DNA of 64,000 nucleotides, taken from NCBI RefSeq assembly GCF_029227915.1, contig NC_079889.1, positions 9,238,001 through 9,302,000 of the forward strand, read 5' to 3'. The notes under the pieces were generated by a model, which saw only the letters and a program-made list of their open reading frames with translations, ran no database searches and had not been told where the DNA came from. The translations under genes and the position numbers were made by a program. Positions 23,502-33,867 of the stretch are shown here, in pieces; position 1 is the stretch's first letter, and each line of letters begins with the position of its first letter. This stretch comes from Hydractinia symbiolongicarpus. Its lineage: Eukaryota; Cnidaria; Hydrozoa; Anthoathecata; Hydractiniidae.

Positions 23502-25831
23502 TTATAATTCTTGCTGTTCTTCTATTTTCTTTATCTCTTTTTTGCTTAACGTGCGGCCATCACATAAGCACGCGTTGCGCTGTGCCTCTTTGAACGCTGC
23601 GCAGCCTAGACCAACCGTGCCAGAATGCATCAACTCGATCAACTGTTTACATTCCATCGATTTATCATTCGAACGTTTTCGATGAATGCTTTCGAATTCG
23701 CACGCGTTGTTTAAGCACTCTTTAAACTCTTCGTCGCAATTGTCTCGATTTGAATTGCATGTGTCGTAGCACAAATCGTGTTCGTTACAACATTCCGTAA
23801 ATCCAGGGTGATCAGACACATCAAACTAAAAAAACATGAACACTATTTCTTTCAGTGCTTGGAAAATATTTGACGCGAGTTGTAAGTTAAGGGGTGGTGA
23901 TGTTATGGGTGCAGGGGTGGTGATGTTATGGGTGGGGGATGTTGATGTTATGAAGAGGGGTGGTGATGTTATGGGTGAGGGGTGGTGATGTTATTGGTGG
24001 GGGATGGTGATGTTATGAAGAGGGGTGGTGATGTTATGGGTGAGGGGCGGTGATGCTTGAAGGAAAGGTGGGGGTGGTTAGGTCCTCTGGAAACTTTAAC
24101 TCTAGTTAATTAAGTAAAAAACCCAGCTACCAATTACTTAAATACAATGACAAAAAAATTAGTTTTGAAAAGACTTAACGTCCATGAAATTTAATTTTCT
24201 CTTAAGCAACGCACCTTTATACCCATAGAACCACACCCATTGCTTGATGGGATGTGTCTTGGATTTCTTGTAGGCTGATGTCCTTAAAAAAGCCAATGGA
24301 ATAAAATTGTCATATAAAGAGTAAGAAATTGCATACTTGTAACATTTAGTAACAATTTCAACATTAAATATCTCGAACAAACTATTCAATAATTTGTCCT
24401 TTCAAAAAGATTCAATGTGATCATTTAATGCACTTGTTAATTCAAAAACCACTCTGTACCTTTGAATTACCTTCCAATCGGATAGCATGGCGAAAATTTG
24501 ACAAAATTGATGACTATTGTCAACATACGCAAAATTGAGTGCAAGTTATAAATTCCCTTACATATCGAAAAAAAATTTGCTGTTTCGCATTTTAACAAAA
24601 TTTCATAGCAGATCTACAACAGACAAACTCCAAATAAATGCTTTATAAAAAGGAACTTTGTGTTCTTACCCAAACTTTCTTGGGTTAAGGAATATTCCTA
24701 ATAATGTGGTGTAAAACAACCTTTTTTAAAGTCAGTCAGTCAGTCAGTCAGTCAGTCAGTCAGTCAGTCAGTCAGTCAGTCAGTCAGTCAGTCAGTCAGT
24801 CAGTCAGTCAGTCAGTCAGTCAGTCAGTCAGTCAGTCAGTCAGTCAGTCAGTCAGTCAGTCAGTCAGTCAGTCAGTCAGTCAGTCAGTCAGTCAGTCAGT
24901 CAGTCAGTCAGTCAGTCAGTCAGTCAGTCAGTCAGTCAGTCAGTCAGTCAGTCAGTCAGTCAGTCAGTCAGTCAGTCAGTCAGTCAGTCAGTCAGTCAGT
25001 CAGTCAGTCAGTCAGTCAGTCAGTCAGTCAGTCAGTCAGTCAGTCAGTCAGTCAGTCAGTCAGTCAGTCAGTCAGTCAGTCAGTCAGTCAGTCAGTCAGT
25101 CAGTCAGTCAGTCAGTCAGTCAGTCAGTCAGTCAGTCAGTCAGTCAGTCAGTCAGTCAGTCAGTCAGTCAGTCAGTCAGTCAGTCAGTCAGTCAGTCAGT
25201 CAGTCAGTCAGTCAGTCAGTCAGTCAGTCAGTCAGTCAGTCAGTCAGTCAGTCAGTCAGTCAGTCAGTCAGTCAGTCAGTCAGTCAGTCAGTCAGTCAGT
25301 CAGTCAGTCAGTCAGTCAGTCAGCTTAAAAAGTGTGATGGCTACCTGGAACAACATTACATGGGACAAAACCACAAAACAACACAGAGTCAAGACAAACA
25401 TTTACGCAAAGTAATTACAAGGATAAATTTTAATTTAGAGGGACTGTCAAAAACTGTTAGCATCAAATCACAAAGCAACAATGGAGAGAAAGGAAAGCAG
25501 CTGCAATTTGAAAATGTAATCAGTTTTTATACGAGTTTATGAAATGTTTATGAAGGATTGCACTGGTTATGTTGAACAAATCCATATTGTGTGATACTTT
25601 CTCTCCTTATTGATCAATTTTAAAGTTATGGTTTACTTTTACTAGTGTTATTATAAGTTTAAAACCAGACAATAGACGTTGAAACCAACCTTTTGGACAT
25701 TTTAGCTCACATGTGTTTTGACCAGAAAGTATGGAAAAAACCTTTGCTAAATTTCCCAAGCCACTAAGATCTTGAGTGCTTGCCTGAATCACAACATAGC
25801 ACAAAATTTGAAAGATTTTTTTCCATTCCAT
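23502..25831 (-). CDS. PLA2G12: Secreted phospholipase A2, group XII, complete, three exons
   Basis: Exons 25831-25690, 24282-24215 and 23825-23502 join with matching phases and give 177 residues, close to the 189 of human PLA2G12A. The first ATG (context ACAATGG) opens a hydrophobic signal peptide ending near residue 20. Exon 1 contributes CELKCPK. Exon 2 carries the unusual calcium loop NGCGSMGI. Exon 3 has the active-site block CCNEHDLCYDTC with the His-Asp pair, followed by the group XII pattern of cysteines up to ACLCDG. The enzyme would hydrolyse the sn-2 ester of phospholipids outside the cell or in the secretory pathway. The retained histidine favours catalytic activity, unlike the XIIB branch where it is replaced. 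Intron 1 holds a 593-bp microsatellite and intron 2 a GT-rich minisatellite. Confidence 0.92.
23888..24060. repeat. GGGTGGTGATGTTATG minisatellite
   Basis: Seven or more imperfect units of GGGGTGGTGATGTTATGGGT and GGGGATG-TGATGTTATGAAGA alternate, giving a higher-order pattern. Located in intron 2 of the phospholipase gene. Confidence 0.8.
24731..25323. repeat. (GTCA)n microsatellite, about 148 uninterrupted units
   Basis: The tetranucleotide GTCA repeats without visible interruption for 593 bp. The repeat lacks stops in its frames, so a spurious SQSV-type reading frame arises, which is not a gene. It lies in intron 1 of the phospholipase gene. Confidence 0.98.
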
Positions 25832-25861
25832 TGTTTTTATACCTAAACACAATCAAGTTGT

Positions 25862-26520
25862 TTATACATACATTAATACATACGAAACTTCAGGTATCAA
25901 ATTTGTATACCATGGCACGAACATCTTTTCAATAGCTGCTCCTCTATAAGCATAATTTAAAAAAAATAAAGACATTCTGAAGGGTTGCAGTTTTTGCCCA
26001 TTTTTTGGCATATCATGACGAAGAGAAATTTCTGTCAATGCTGGTGGGAGGGCTGTACCCCATATGTATGCCTAAAGTGGAATAACAGACAGATTGATGG
26101 CATACTTCATCATCTTGCATTCATCCATTTGTGTTAACAGTTAAACTGCGGAAAGTTTGTGTAGCCAGGGTCAATGAGCTTTAAATGTTTAGTCCTTGTG
26201 CATAAAAGTGGCACTTGCAATTGCAAATTTAAAGTGTAATATTGGTTTCTCTCAGGCAATTCTGGTATTACTCCACTAGTGTTATTTATAAATCAACTGC
26301 AGCCCTGCTGTATTTAAGTTTTACATAATGATTTGCAGAACAGGTGCCTTGTATAAATATATATCAGGTTTTTTTATTAAACCAAGCTGATGTGCAAAGA
26401 TGATCAACTTTGTACTGTGTGATTCGAACAGGATGTTTGCCACATGTACAACAATCGAATTTTCATACCTACGTTTACCTCTATGTGATCTGCAGTTAAA
26501 CTCTTATAATAGCTATCCAT
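25862..26520 (-). CDS. Small unrecognised protein, two exons (83 residues)
   Basis: Exon 1 (26520-26479) starts in an ideal context, ACCATGG, with an in-frame TGA just upstream, and ends GAG/GTAAAC after 14 codons. Exon 2 (26071-25862) follows a pyrimidine-rich acceptor (TTCCACTTTAG) in the same phase and runs 69 codons to TAA. The protein reads MDSYYKSLTADHIE then AYIWGTALPPALTEIS and ends with a hydrophobic, aromatic segment containing FFLNYAYRGA and PWYTNLIP. The LNYAYR-type block loosely recalls 5-alpha-reductase proteins, but this is not a firm match. It lies just upstream of, and on the same strand as, the phospholipase gene, only 30 bp from its start codon, so it could also be upstream exons of that transcript. 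Confidence 0.4.
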
Positions 26521-26656
26521 GGTAATTGGTCATTGTCAATGACGTATAAGAACTTAACAGGGTAAAGTCTCCTATTCAAGGTACATGCATTTAAAAATAT
26601 TGACTAGCCTCGTTATTTGATCATGACAAGATAGCATCATAAGATTTAACATATAA

Positions 26657-26938
26657 ACCTTTTTGAATGTTTACATTTCGCGCGGAAAGCCCTTCTGGCT
26701 CGAACAACTGTGTGGCAGGCAGAAAGATGTGAAAGCTTGCTGAAGAAAAGTCCTTTTCAGCACATTTCTTTATACGGAAACATAAGGCTTTAAACTATTA
26801 TTGAGTGTAGCTAGATGGATAACTTCTATTTGACATATGACTAAAAAGGACCTCACTTTATCTAGCACCTGCATTTTTTTGCCTGCCATCCTGCCATGTA
26901 ATTGTTAAAGGGCGGAAATTGTAAACATTCAAAAAGGT
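26657..26938 (-). mobile_element. MITE, family A copy 2
   Basis: Same termini as the copy at 2480 (ACCTTTTTGAATGTTTACAT and its inverse) with internal blocks in reverse order, so it lies in the opposite orientation. It is about 280 bp and non-coding. Confidence 0.75.
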
Positions 26939-27746
26939 CTATTATTACTATATATACATTTTTAGGCCAATAAAGACCTCCTATCAGGCTGGTAGACTGA
27001 ATATATGCAAGTGAATTTAAATGACTTTTGTCCCAGATGGTAATTTCACAAACAATGTTTAGTAACAATTTCAAAAACATATTTAGGGGTTTTTTCATCA
27101 CAATCATAGCTAACTACCATCAAGTTAAAAAAAGAATTTGTAGAGACAGCCAGAAAGGCGTTAGCTAACTAGAAGAAAAACAATGCAAAAAGTAGGTTTA
27201 ATACCTGATGTTTCTTTGTACTTCCGGTTTGTCAAAAAGAAACATAAAAGCGAAATATTTGTTTACGTTTTTTGTGTCTATTTACAAGATTTTCTATGTG
27301 CGTCTACCGCATATGCAATCGATGCCATATAATCCTGCTAATAGGCAGTAGTTGTCTTCAACATTTTTTCAACGTAAAAGAACGTGTCAAAATCATGTTG
27401 AGGTCGATTTTTTACCCAGTCTCCGCTAAGTTCCCAGAAATTAAATATAATTTCATAACCGTTTGCGATCGATGTAAAAAAAATTTGGTTCATGGGTTCT
27501 GGAAAATAATTATTGCACCACAGAACAAAATGGAGACGACATATTACATCAGCAAGCTTGTCATAAATACTATAAAAAAACAAAACCCATGATTTCGCCT
27601 CCAGTTTAAAGTCAACCAAGATGAAGTGAAAAAATATGTAAGATTTTTGTTATATTTTACTTTCGGACCTTGTTAAATTTTAAAATATCTTTCTTGTTTT
27701 TCAAATTTTGATTTCTCTTTCTCCTTTTTCTAGAATTATTAGCTAA
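26939..27746. other. Intergenic DNA
   Basis: Open frames on both strands near 27272-27619 overlap each other and look like chance. No splice-supported exon recognised. Confidence 0.35.
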
Positions 27747-28394
27747 CTAGTCGATAAAACCCGTGGAAAAATCCACTTAGACAGAATAACAGTAAAAAAG
27801 AACCATTATTTAAATTTTGATGACGTCAGCAATGATCTGTCAGCAACAAAATATTTTTTCATGGAAATTTGTTTTCACGTTGCCTCTATTGTGTAGAGCA
27901 TAAACTGCTGATCAAGACAACGTATATGATCATGTGGTTTTAATAAGCAATTAATGAGATATAAAGGTTTAAAATGTTTCCTGACGGCAGCAATGGCCTG
28001 TCAAAACCCCAAAAAATTTTTTTAGAAATTTGTATACCTGTTGCCTTCATCGTATAGATCTTGAAATGCTGATCAAGAAAATGTATAGGATCATGTATCT
28101 TTGACAAGCGGTTGCGGAGATATCAAGGTTTAAAGGTTTTTTGATGACGTCATCAAACCGTCCATTCCGAAACAGATTTTGGGACCCAGGTTTGGAAAAC
28201 TTACCAAATTGGTCCCAGGTGGTCCCTAGTTACCCACGCGGTGAAAAATTATTGACGTCACCACCTTGTTTCCAAGTTATTTGGCCTCAAAGTTTTAAGC
28301 GCACTGTAATGGCTTAATTAATTTAATATACTTTCCTTTGACGTCAATACTATTTTATCTGTAAAGTTTGGTAAATTACAGAACAATTTTGTAG
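27747..28394 (-). mobile_element. Non-autonomous Helitron-like element, 5'-truncated
   Basis: Read on the minus strand, the element ends with the hairpin GTGGATTTTTCCAC followed a few bases later by CTAG and a host T, which are Helitron 3' features. Its body matches the two copies at 34816-35965, for example the blocks around AACCTGGGTCCC and the TGACGTCATC region. Its 5' portion is missing where it meets a SINE at about 28395. Confidence 0.75.
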
Positions 28395-28684
28395 GCGATT
28401 CAACATGGGTGAGTGAATGTTACCATAGCCCCGGGTTAACCCAAGCCATGTGAGGGAAATTGGGAAGATGGCACTGTGTGGGCCGTTGGATGTTGCCGGG
28501 AGTTGTCTAGTAGAGCGCGGGCTCTAATTGGGTCTGCGTAGCTCAAAATGAGCATTAAATACTCTAGGACTCTCCATCTACGCCATGGCCCCTCCTGGAA
28601 ATAATAGACAGGGTATATCCCTCGATATTTGTGAGGCTAGCCATGTAAAATATGCACATCTATCTATCTATCTATCTATCTATG
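28395..28684 (+). mobile_element. SINE copy 1, lacking the tRNA head
   Basis: Starts at CGATTCAACATGGGTGAGTG, carries the CCCGGGTTAACCCAAGCC core, and ends in (CTAT)n at 28661-28683. It matches the full-length copy at 29458 downstream of the tRNA-like part. Confidence 0.85.
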
Positions 28685-29223
28685 AGCATAATTATGGTAA
28701 CTAGCTAAATTTAAAATTTATGTAAAATGTTCAAAACGCGTAAAGTGAACGGCCAGAAAACATTTTTAACTTTATATGACTTGTCAAAATGTTAAATTAA
28801 CCCCCTTGCAGAGCATACTCTTGCATAGTTAGTGAATCTTCTTAGTCCAAATTCTATGTAAAGAACTAATCAAGAATTTTAAAAAAAATATTTAAATTTC
28901 TAGACAACCTTTCAAGCTCTTTCATATGCAATTAACATTATTTCTCACGGGAGGTAACCTTTAAAGTTCCAGCAGTAAGAGCCAAAAGTTCTAAGAACTG
29001 TCTATATGGTTTACAATAGTGCTGTAAATCTCCAGTTAAACAAGGGGGTATATACATGGTTATCATTAAATATTCGTGAAACCCACCATAACATTGGTTT
29101 TGCTCACATATATATAATATAGCTATGTACTATTTTAAGATTAAGCTGTCATTAGAATTTCACCCAAGCGTGCCACTTCATTTTTGTAGTCAATAATTTA
29201 ATGAATTTAAATGAATTCAAGAT

Positions 29224-29452
29224 TTATTTTGTTTTCTCTAAATCACCAAGTTGAACATTTGTGCCCTCTTTATTTATAATAGCTATAGCTGTTGAACATA
29301 CTTTTTTATGTTCAACATCATCTACTAAAAATATGTATGATTTTTTGGCAATTTTTACTCCCCATGAAGCTTTGACGGACAAGACAAAACCTATTGGAAT
29401 TACAGGAATCTTAAGTAACATTTTAAAAGTATTAGGCTTCTTTTCTTTTTTA
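29224..29452 (-). pseudogene. Coding-like fragment beside the SINE (unknown)
   Basis: A minus-strand frame reads about 75 residues, including VLSVKASWGVKIAKKSYIF and VDDVEHKKVCSTA, and ends in TAA at 29226-29224. The other side of the SINE (29796-29935) also has a protein-like minus-strand frame. If the SINE is removed at its target duplication the two frames are out of register by one base beside an A-run. This may be a broken gene split by the SINE, or chance. Confidence 0.25.
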
Positions 29453-29457
29453 ATGAT

Positions 29458-29790
29458 TAGTGGTTATAGCTCTCGTACTCTGTGCGGGAGACCGGGGTTC
29501 GATTCCTCTTGACGGCGATTCAACATGGGCGAGTGAATGTTACCATAGCCCCGGGTTAACCCAAGCCATGTGAGGGAAATTGGGAAGATGGCACACTGTG
29601 TTGGCCGTTGGATGTTGCCGGGAGTTGTCTAGTAGAGCGCGGGCCCTAATTGGGTCTGCGTCGCTCAAAATGAGCATTAAATACTCAAGGACTCTCCATC
29701 TAAGCCATGGCCCCTCCTGGAAATAATAGACAGGGTATATCCCTCGATATTTGTGAGGCTAGCCATGTAAAATATGCACATCTATCTATC
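29458..29790 (+). mobile_element. SINE copy 2, full length with tRNA-derived head
   Basis: Flanked by the 5-bp direct repeat ATGAT (29453-29457 and 29791-29795). The head contains an A-box-like TAGTGGTTATAGC and a B box GGTTCGATTCC within a T-arm-like GCGGGAGACCGGGG stretch, very close to tRNA-Asp/Glu genes. The body and a TATC-type tail follow. It could be transcribed by RNA polymerase III. Confidence 0.88.
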
Positions 29791-29966
29791 ATGATACTTC
29801 ATCACATTGATTGTGTTTTTCATCATCTAGAAAATGAAGGTTCAACCAACTGTTCTCTTGGAAGTTACAATGCTGTAGAGAGAATTGCAGGAGGGACCCT
29901 GCTTCAAACTCATAACTATTAAAATGTAAATCCAAAACACTCTTTAATGCATAGTCAAAAGACACA

Positions 29967-30566
29967 ATGGAAATCCAGCAAAATTGTCCCCGAAACAAAA
30001 TCAACATGGGTGTTGCTAATAATGTAGCAGAATTAAATTCATACGTTTTGGAAAACATTGTCAAGAAAAAAGCATATAAAACTGCTGTTACTGAACTTCA
30101 TCATAAAAGACAACAAAGAGATTTTCTGTCCCTAGTAAAGAATATTACAAAGGATTCTGACAACCAGGCTTACTTATCATACAATGAGGAAGATTTATCA
30201 ACATTTACCGTGATTCTGAAGCCAAATGGAGGGCTATATTCTGGGCACTCGTTTAATTTTAAAATTCATATGCCAGCAAAGTATCCCGCAGCCCCTCCAC
30301 AGATTACTTGTATGCAACATATCTACCACCCTAATATTGACGATGAAGGAGAAATTTGCTTAAGTTTGCTTGATGATTGGTGTGGAGACACCAATGACCT
30401 ACGGGATTGTGTTATTGGTTTGTTGTTTCTATTTCACCATCCTAATATTGATGATCCTTTGAGTCCATATTTTGACCCATATGAGTTGTCAGAAAAAGAA
30501 TTTCGTGAAAATGTTGAAAAGTCTTTGGTGGGGAAAGCGGTGGACGGAGTCATATTCAAATTGTAA
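29967..30566 (+). CDS. E2 conjugating enzyme, UBE2F/UBE2M-like, intronless
   Basis: An uninterrupted 199-residue frame. A polar N-terminal extension (1-35) is followed by a UBC fold. It contains the HPN motif (121-123) and the catalytic cysteine at 131 in EGEICLSLL, a context typical of the NEDD8 E2 UBE2F. The later FHHPNIDDPLSP stretch resembles the E2 NPEDPLN region. The enzyme would carry ubiquitin or NEDD8 as a thioester from E1 and pass it on with an E3. Other host genes here are intron-rich, so this may be a retrocopy that kept its frame. An ATG at residue 14 is an alternative start. It lies about 170 bp downstream of a SINE. Confidence 0.85.
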   Translation: MEIQQNCPRNKINMGVANNVAELNSYVLENIVKKKAYKTAVTELHHKRQQRDFLSLVKNITKDSDNQAYLSYNEEDLSTFTVILKPNGGLYSGHSFNFKIHMPAKYPAAPPQITCMQHIYHPNIDDEGEICLSLLDDWCGDTNDLRDCVIGLLFLFHHPNIDDPLSPYFDPYELSEKEFRENVEKSLVGKAVDGVIFKL

Positions 30567-31435
30567 AACTGTTTTTTTTAAAATATGCAACACCAACTGC
30601 TATGTCTGTAACAGTTATGTCTTCTTTCAAGCAGAAGGTAAATTTTCTCAGTGAATAATTTAACTAAAAGACATTGAACATATCCGTATCATAAATTTTT
30701 GAAATTTTGGTTTTCAACTGCTTTGTTTTTTAATGTTTTATTGTGTAGTATATAATTTAATGTTACCTTTTTGTATATTTCTACATCATTGTAATTTATA
30801 TTTGTAATATTAAAACTTGTGATATAAATCTATTTTTTTATTGTTAAAAAAACCCAGAGACGTGTTTTTTGGCGTGAGGACGAAGATGAATAAATACTTA
30901 CATAAACTCTTTTACTAACGATGACGAATTTTGGGATCAGGGTCATTTTTCTTTTCTATAAAACTCCTAAGTTAAGTCTTAACCCTATAAGATTACATTC
31001 AGATTTGCATATATTTCTACATACTGGCATTGCGTAGAGTCAATTTTTAATAATTTTTTGCGTTTTCGTACTTTGGAAACTCATGTAAGAAGAATTTTAT
31101 GCAACTGTTTTTAAACATTCAGAAATGAAACACTTTCCAAAAAATTTCAAAAACTTTATTTAAATACCTTGAAAACAAACAATGTGCATAACTTACCCAA
31201 GAAAATGACAGTTTTAGGGGGGTTACTCCTAGCTAAACAATAAGGTGAATAAAAAGAAAGTGTAATGCTTTATTAATGTAAAGAAAGATTTTTTGCTCGA
31301 CTTCAACAGTTACGAGAGGTTCTATTAATTGTTTTATGGAGTTCAAGAAGCTTGCAACAAGTTAAAAATGAAAAATCATTTCCCAAAAATTGGTATAACT
31401 CTTCCTCGAGTAATTAAACAAAATGTTAGCTTCTG
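30567..31435. other. 3' region of the E2 gene and intergenic DNA
   Basis: AT-rich, no recognised gene. AATATTAAAA-type motifs near 30808 could help 3' end formation. Confidence 0.3.
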
Positions 31436-31535
31436 TCAACCTCGTCCCCAGGGCTCTTTTATGACACGCCCATGATATTCTGAAGGGAATATCTTGGGAA
31501 TATATAGGCGTAAAAAAGCCTTGTGGAAGAGGTTG
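31436..31535. mobile_element. MITE, family B, 100-bp copy
   Basis: Ends TCAACCTCGTCCCCAGGG and CCTTGTGGAAGAGGTTG are inverted relatives. The 8-bp sequence AGCTTCTG is duplicated exactly on both flanks (31428-31435 and 31536-31543). Confidence 0.82.
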
Positions 31536-31543
31536 AGCTTCTG

Positions 31544-33867
31544 CACAGCGCATAACTCGCAAAAGTTTGGGAACTTTGTATTTTCTTTAAGGTACCTTTT
31601 ATTTACTTGCTTTTTAGTTACGTAACTGGTTATTATATCATCAAATTTGAATGGTTTCTACTTTACTTATCCCTAGGCTGATATTCTGACGGGGAACAAA
31701 AAACAAATGTTTTGAGACAATTTTGGCTAACTAGTCTTCTCCTATCCAACTTCGAGGCTCCCTCTTCTCATCATTTCATACAATGTGTTAGATACATATT
31801 TTAGCATCAGCCATTAACAGAAAATTATGCAAATATGGCAAAATTTAAAGTCAAAAATATAGAGTGGAACGTCTAATTTATATCAAATTAAGATATGAAA
31901 AGTTTATAGTTCCACTCAAGTTAATCAACAACTTTTGGAATACTCTGTAGACACCTAACGAAGTAATCTTGTCCCCAGCAGAGCTATACAATGTTTTGTT
32001 CAGAAACGAGCTGTCATAATTAAGGGGGTAAGACATTTACTTTAAGGTGTAAATCATACTAAGTTTTACTTTTCATGTGTCGTGAGCACATTTTCTTTCT
32101 GAATTTTTCATATAATTTTCCTCCCTAAACCCGCCTGTTGGCATGGGTTGAAATAATAATTCTCCAGAAATATCCCGTATGCTATCAACTTCGTTCCCAG
32201 GCCTATTTTTCTCTTTCTGACAGCGAAATTCTTGGTTGGCAATTGTTGTTGTATATATCTATAGAGATTGTAAATAAGAAAGTTAAAAAATGTACGAAAT
32301 TAAGATGAAAATCGAAATTTAACAAGTGTTTTTTTTTATGAGTCCGCTTTACACAAAGTTTTTTCAAGGAAAAATGTCATTTGGTGCAAATAAAAGTTTC
32401 CGTTAAGTGTCCTGCGAGAATTTGACCTGAAATCAGTCTGTTTCAAGAAATAGTGTCCGTTACATAGAGGTGTCCGCTTTAGACTGTGTCCGCTGCAGAG
32501 AGATTCCACTGTACCATGTTTAGAATCTAACTAATATTTTTAGATGTAATTTTTAACACCTTTTGAAAAAAGATATCCGTTGCAGAAATTTCTATTCGCA
32601 TGTTATAGTTCTTAGGCACCACCTTTCATCTATGACGTCATCCTAAAGGTGATGTTTTAAAAAAATTTTTTGTCATTGAATAGTATCCGAGTCAACAGTA
32701 CTCGACTGTTTCTCATAGTTGAGAAAAAAAAAAAAAAAATATGTGACAGTGTACGTGATCATCTTTATTCTGTCGCTACGTCTTTACAGCGTTGCTGTTT
32801 GCAATACGTAGCACGAACTTCGTTTGTATCCACGTCGAAAGCAATAGGTTACAACTATGATATACCATCTTCAAACTGTTTTTGTAAAAATTAAAATAAG
32901 GACTGAAACTTGGTATAATATGGTTTTAATATGGACCAGTTTAATAAAATTGCGCGAAAAATATGTTTAATATTATCATGGTTTCTCCATTCCTAAATTT
33001 AGCTATTTGCAAAGACGCTAATAAATTATTTTAAACTATGTATAAATTTTTGATAAAGATACAATTTTCAACTATGGCGGTGGATTTAGTATACTTCTCA
33101 AACAGGAAAAAAATTAAGCCTCAGATGTTTTAGGCAAAATGCTTTATCCAGTCAAAAGAAATTGGGATGTTTGATGGAATGTTTAATCGATTTGCATATA
33201 TGCTATTTTTAATTTTTTGAACAAAATCGTATTTGATAAAATATGATCCAGAACATATTATCATCAAACATTTTTCTTTGTCAAAATGAAATATTTGATG
33301 TTTGATCGGTTCGGGGAAGTTTTTCATCAAACATCTGACTTTCGAACGTTTTTATTCTTCCTTCGAACGTCAAACAGTTGAATTTTTAATTAGCCATGGA
33401 GAAACCGGAATAGTTAAGGTGGAAATATTACGTGTCTTAAACCATTTTTCTAAGGTTTTCTTTTTCTGTCATAGAAACTGAAAAACAAAATGTTTGATGG
33501 AATGTAAAGCTCGGTGCTAGCGGTACCAGAAGACAAAATACGTACTTCAAATAAATACAACAAATTTAAAGAATAAAACTGCCATTCATTTACAAAATGT
33601 TTTTTAAAAAATTCAATTCGTCCCGCGATAAAAACACATACACATATGCTAAACGTAAACATAAAAATTATGCTTCTTCAAATTAGATTTGACTACAATA
33701 CGAAGCAATTCATTTTCCACAAAGAAAAAAGAGAGGAAGATATTTTTTTCTTCTACTTACTGTAACATTCTGTACAACGTGGCAATATAAAAAAGCTAAA
33801 AACAGACATAAGGCGATGAATTTATTATACTTTTTAAATAGAAAAAAAAAACTTTAAAAATAAAGTT
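31544..33867. other. Intergenic DNA
   Basis: Holds a GTGTCCGCTTT/GTGTCCGTTAC repeat-like stretch at 32340-32515 and recurring TTTGATG/CATCAAA words at 33130-33380. No gene seen. TTTATT at 33821-33826 is a plausible poly(A) signal (AATAAA) for the minus-strand kinase gene. Confidence 0.4.

Noticed and set aside
24704-25414. Long SQSV-repeat reading frame on the plus strand
   Set aside because: It is a translation of the (GTCA)n microsatellite in a phospholipase intron, with no start context or flanking coding sequence.
27272-27619. Overlapping 106- and 93-residue frames on opposite strands
   Set aside because: They overlap each other and have no recognisable domain or good splice context.
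28661-28684. CTAT run as a CRISPR-like or regulatory array
   Set aside because: It is the simple-repeat tail of a SINE and has no spacers.
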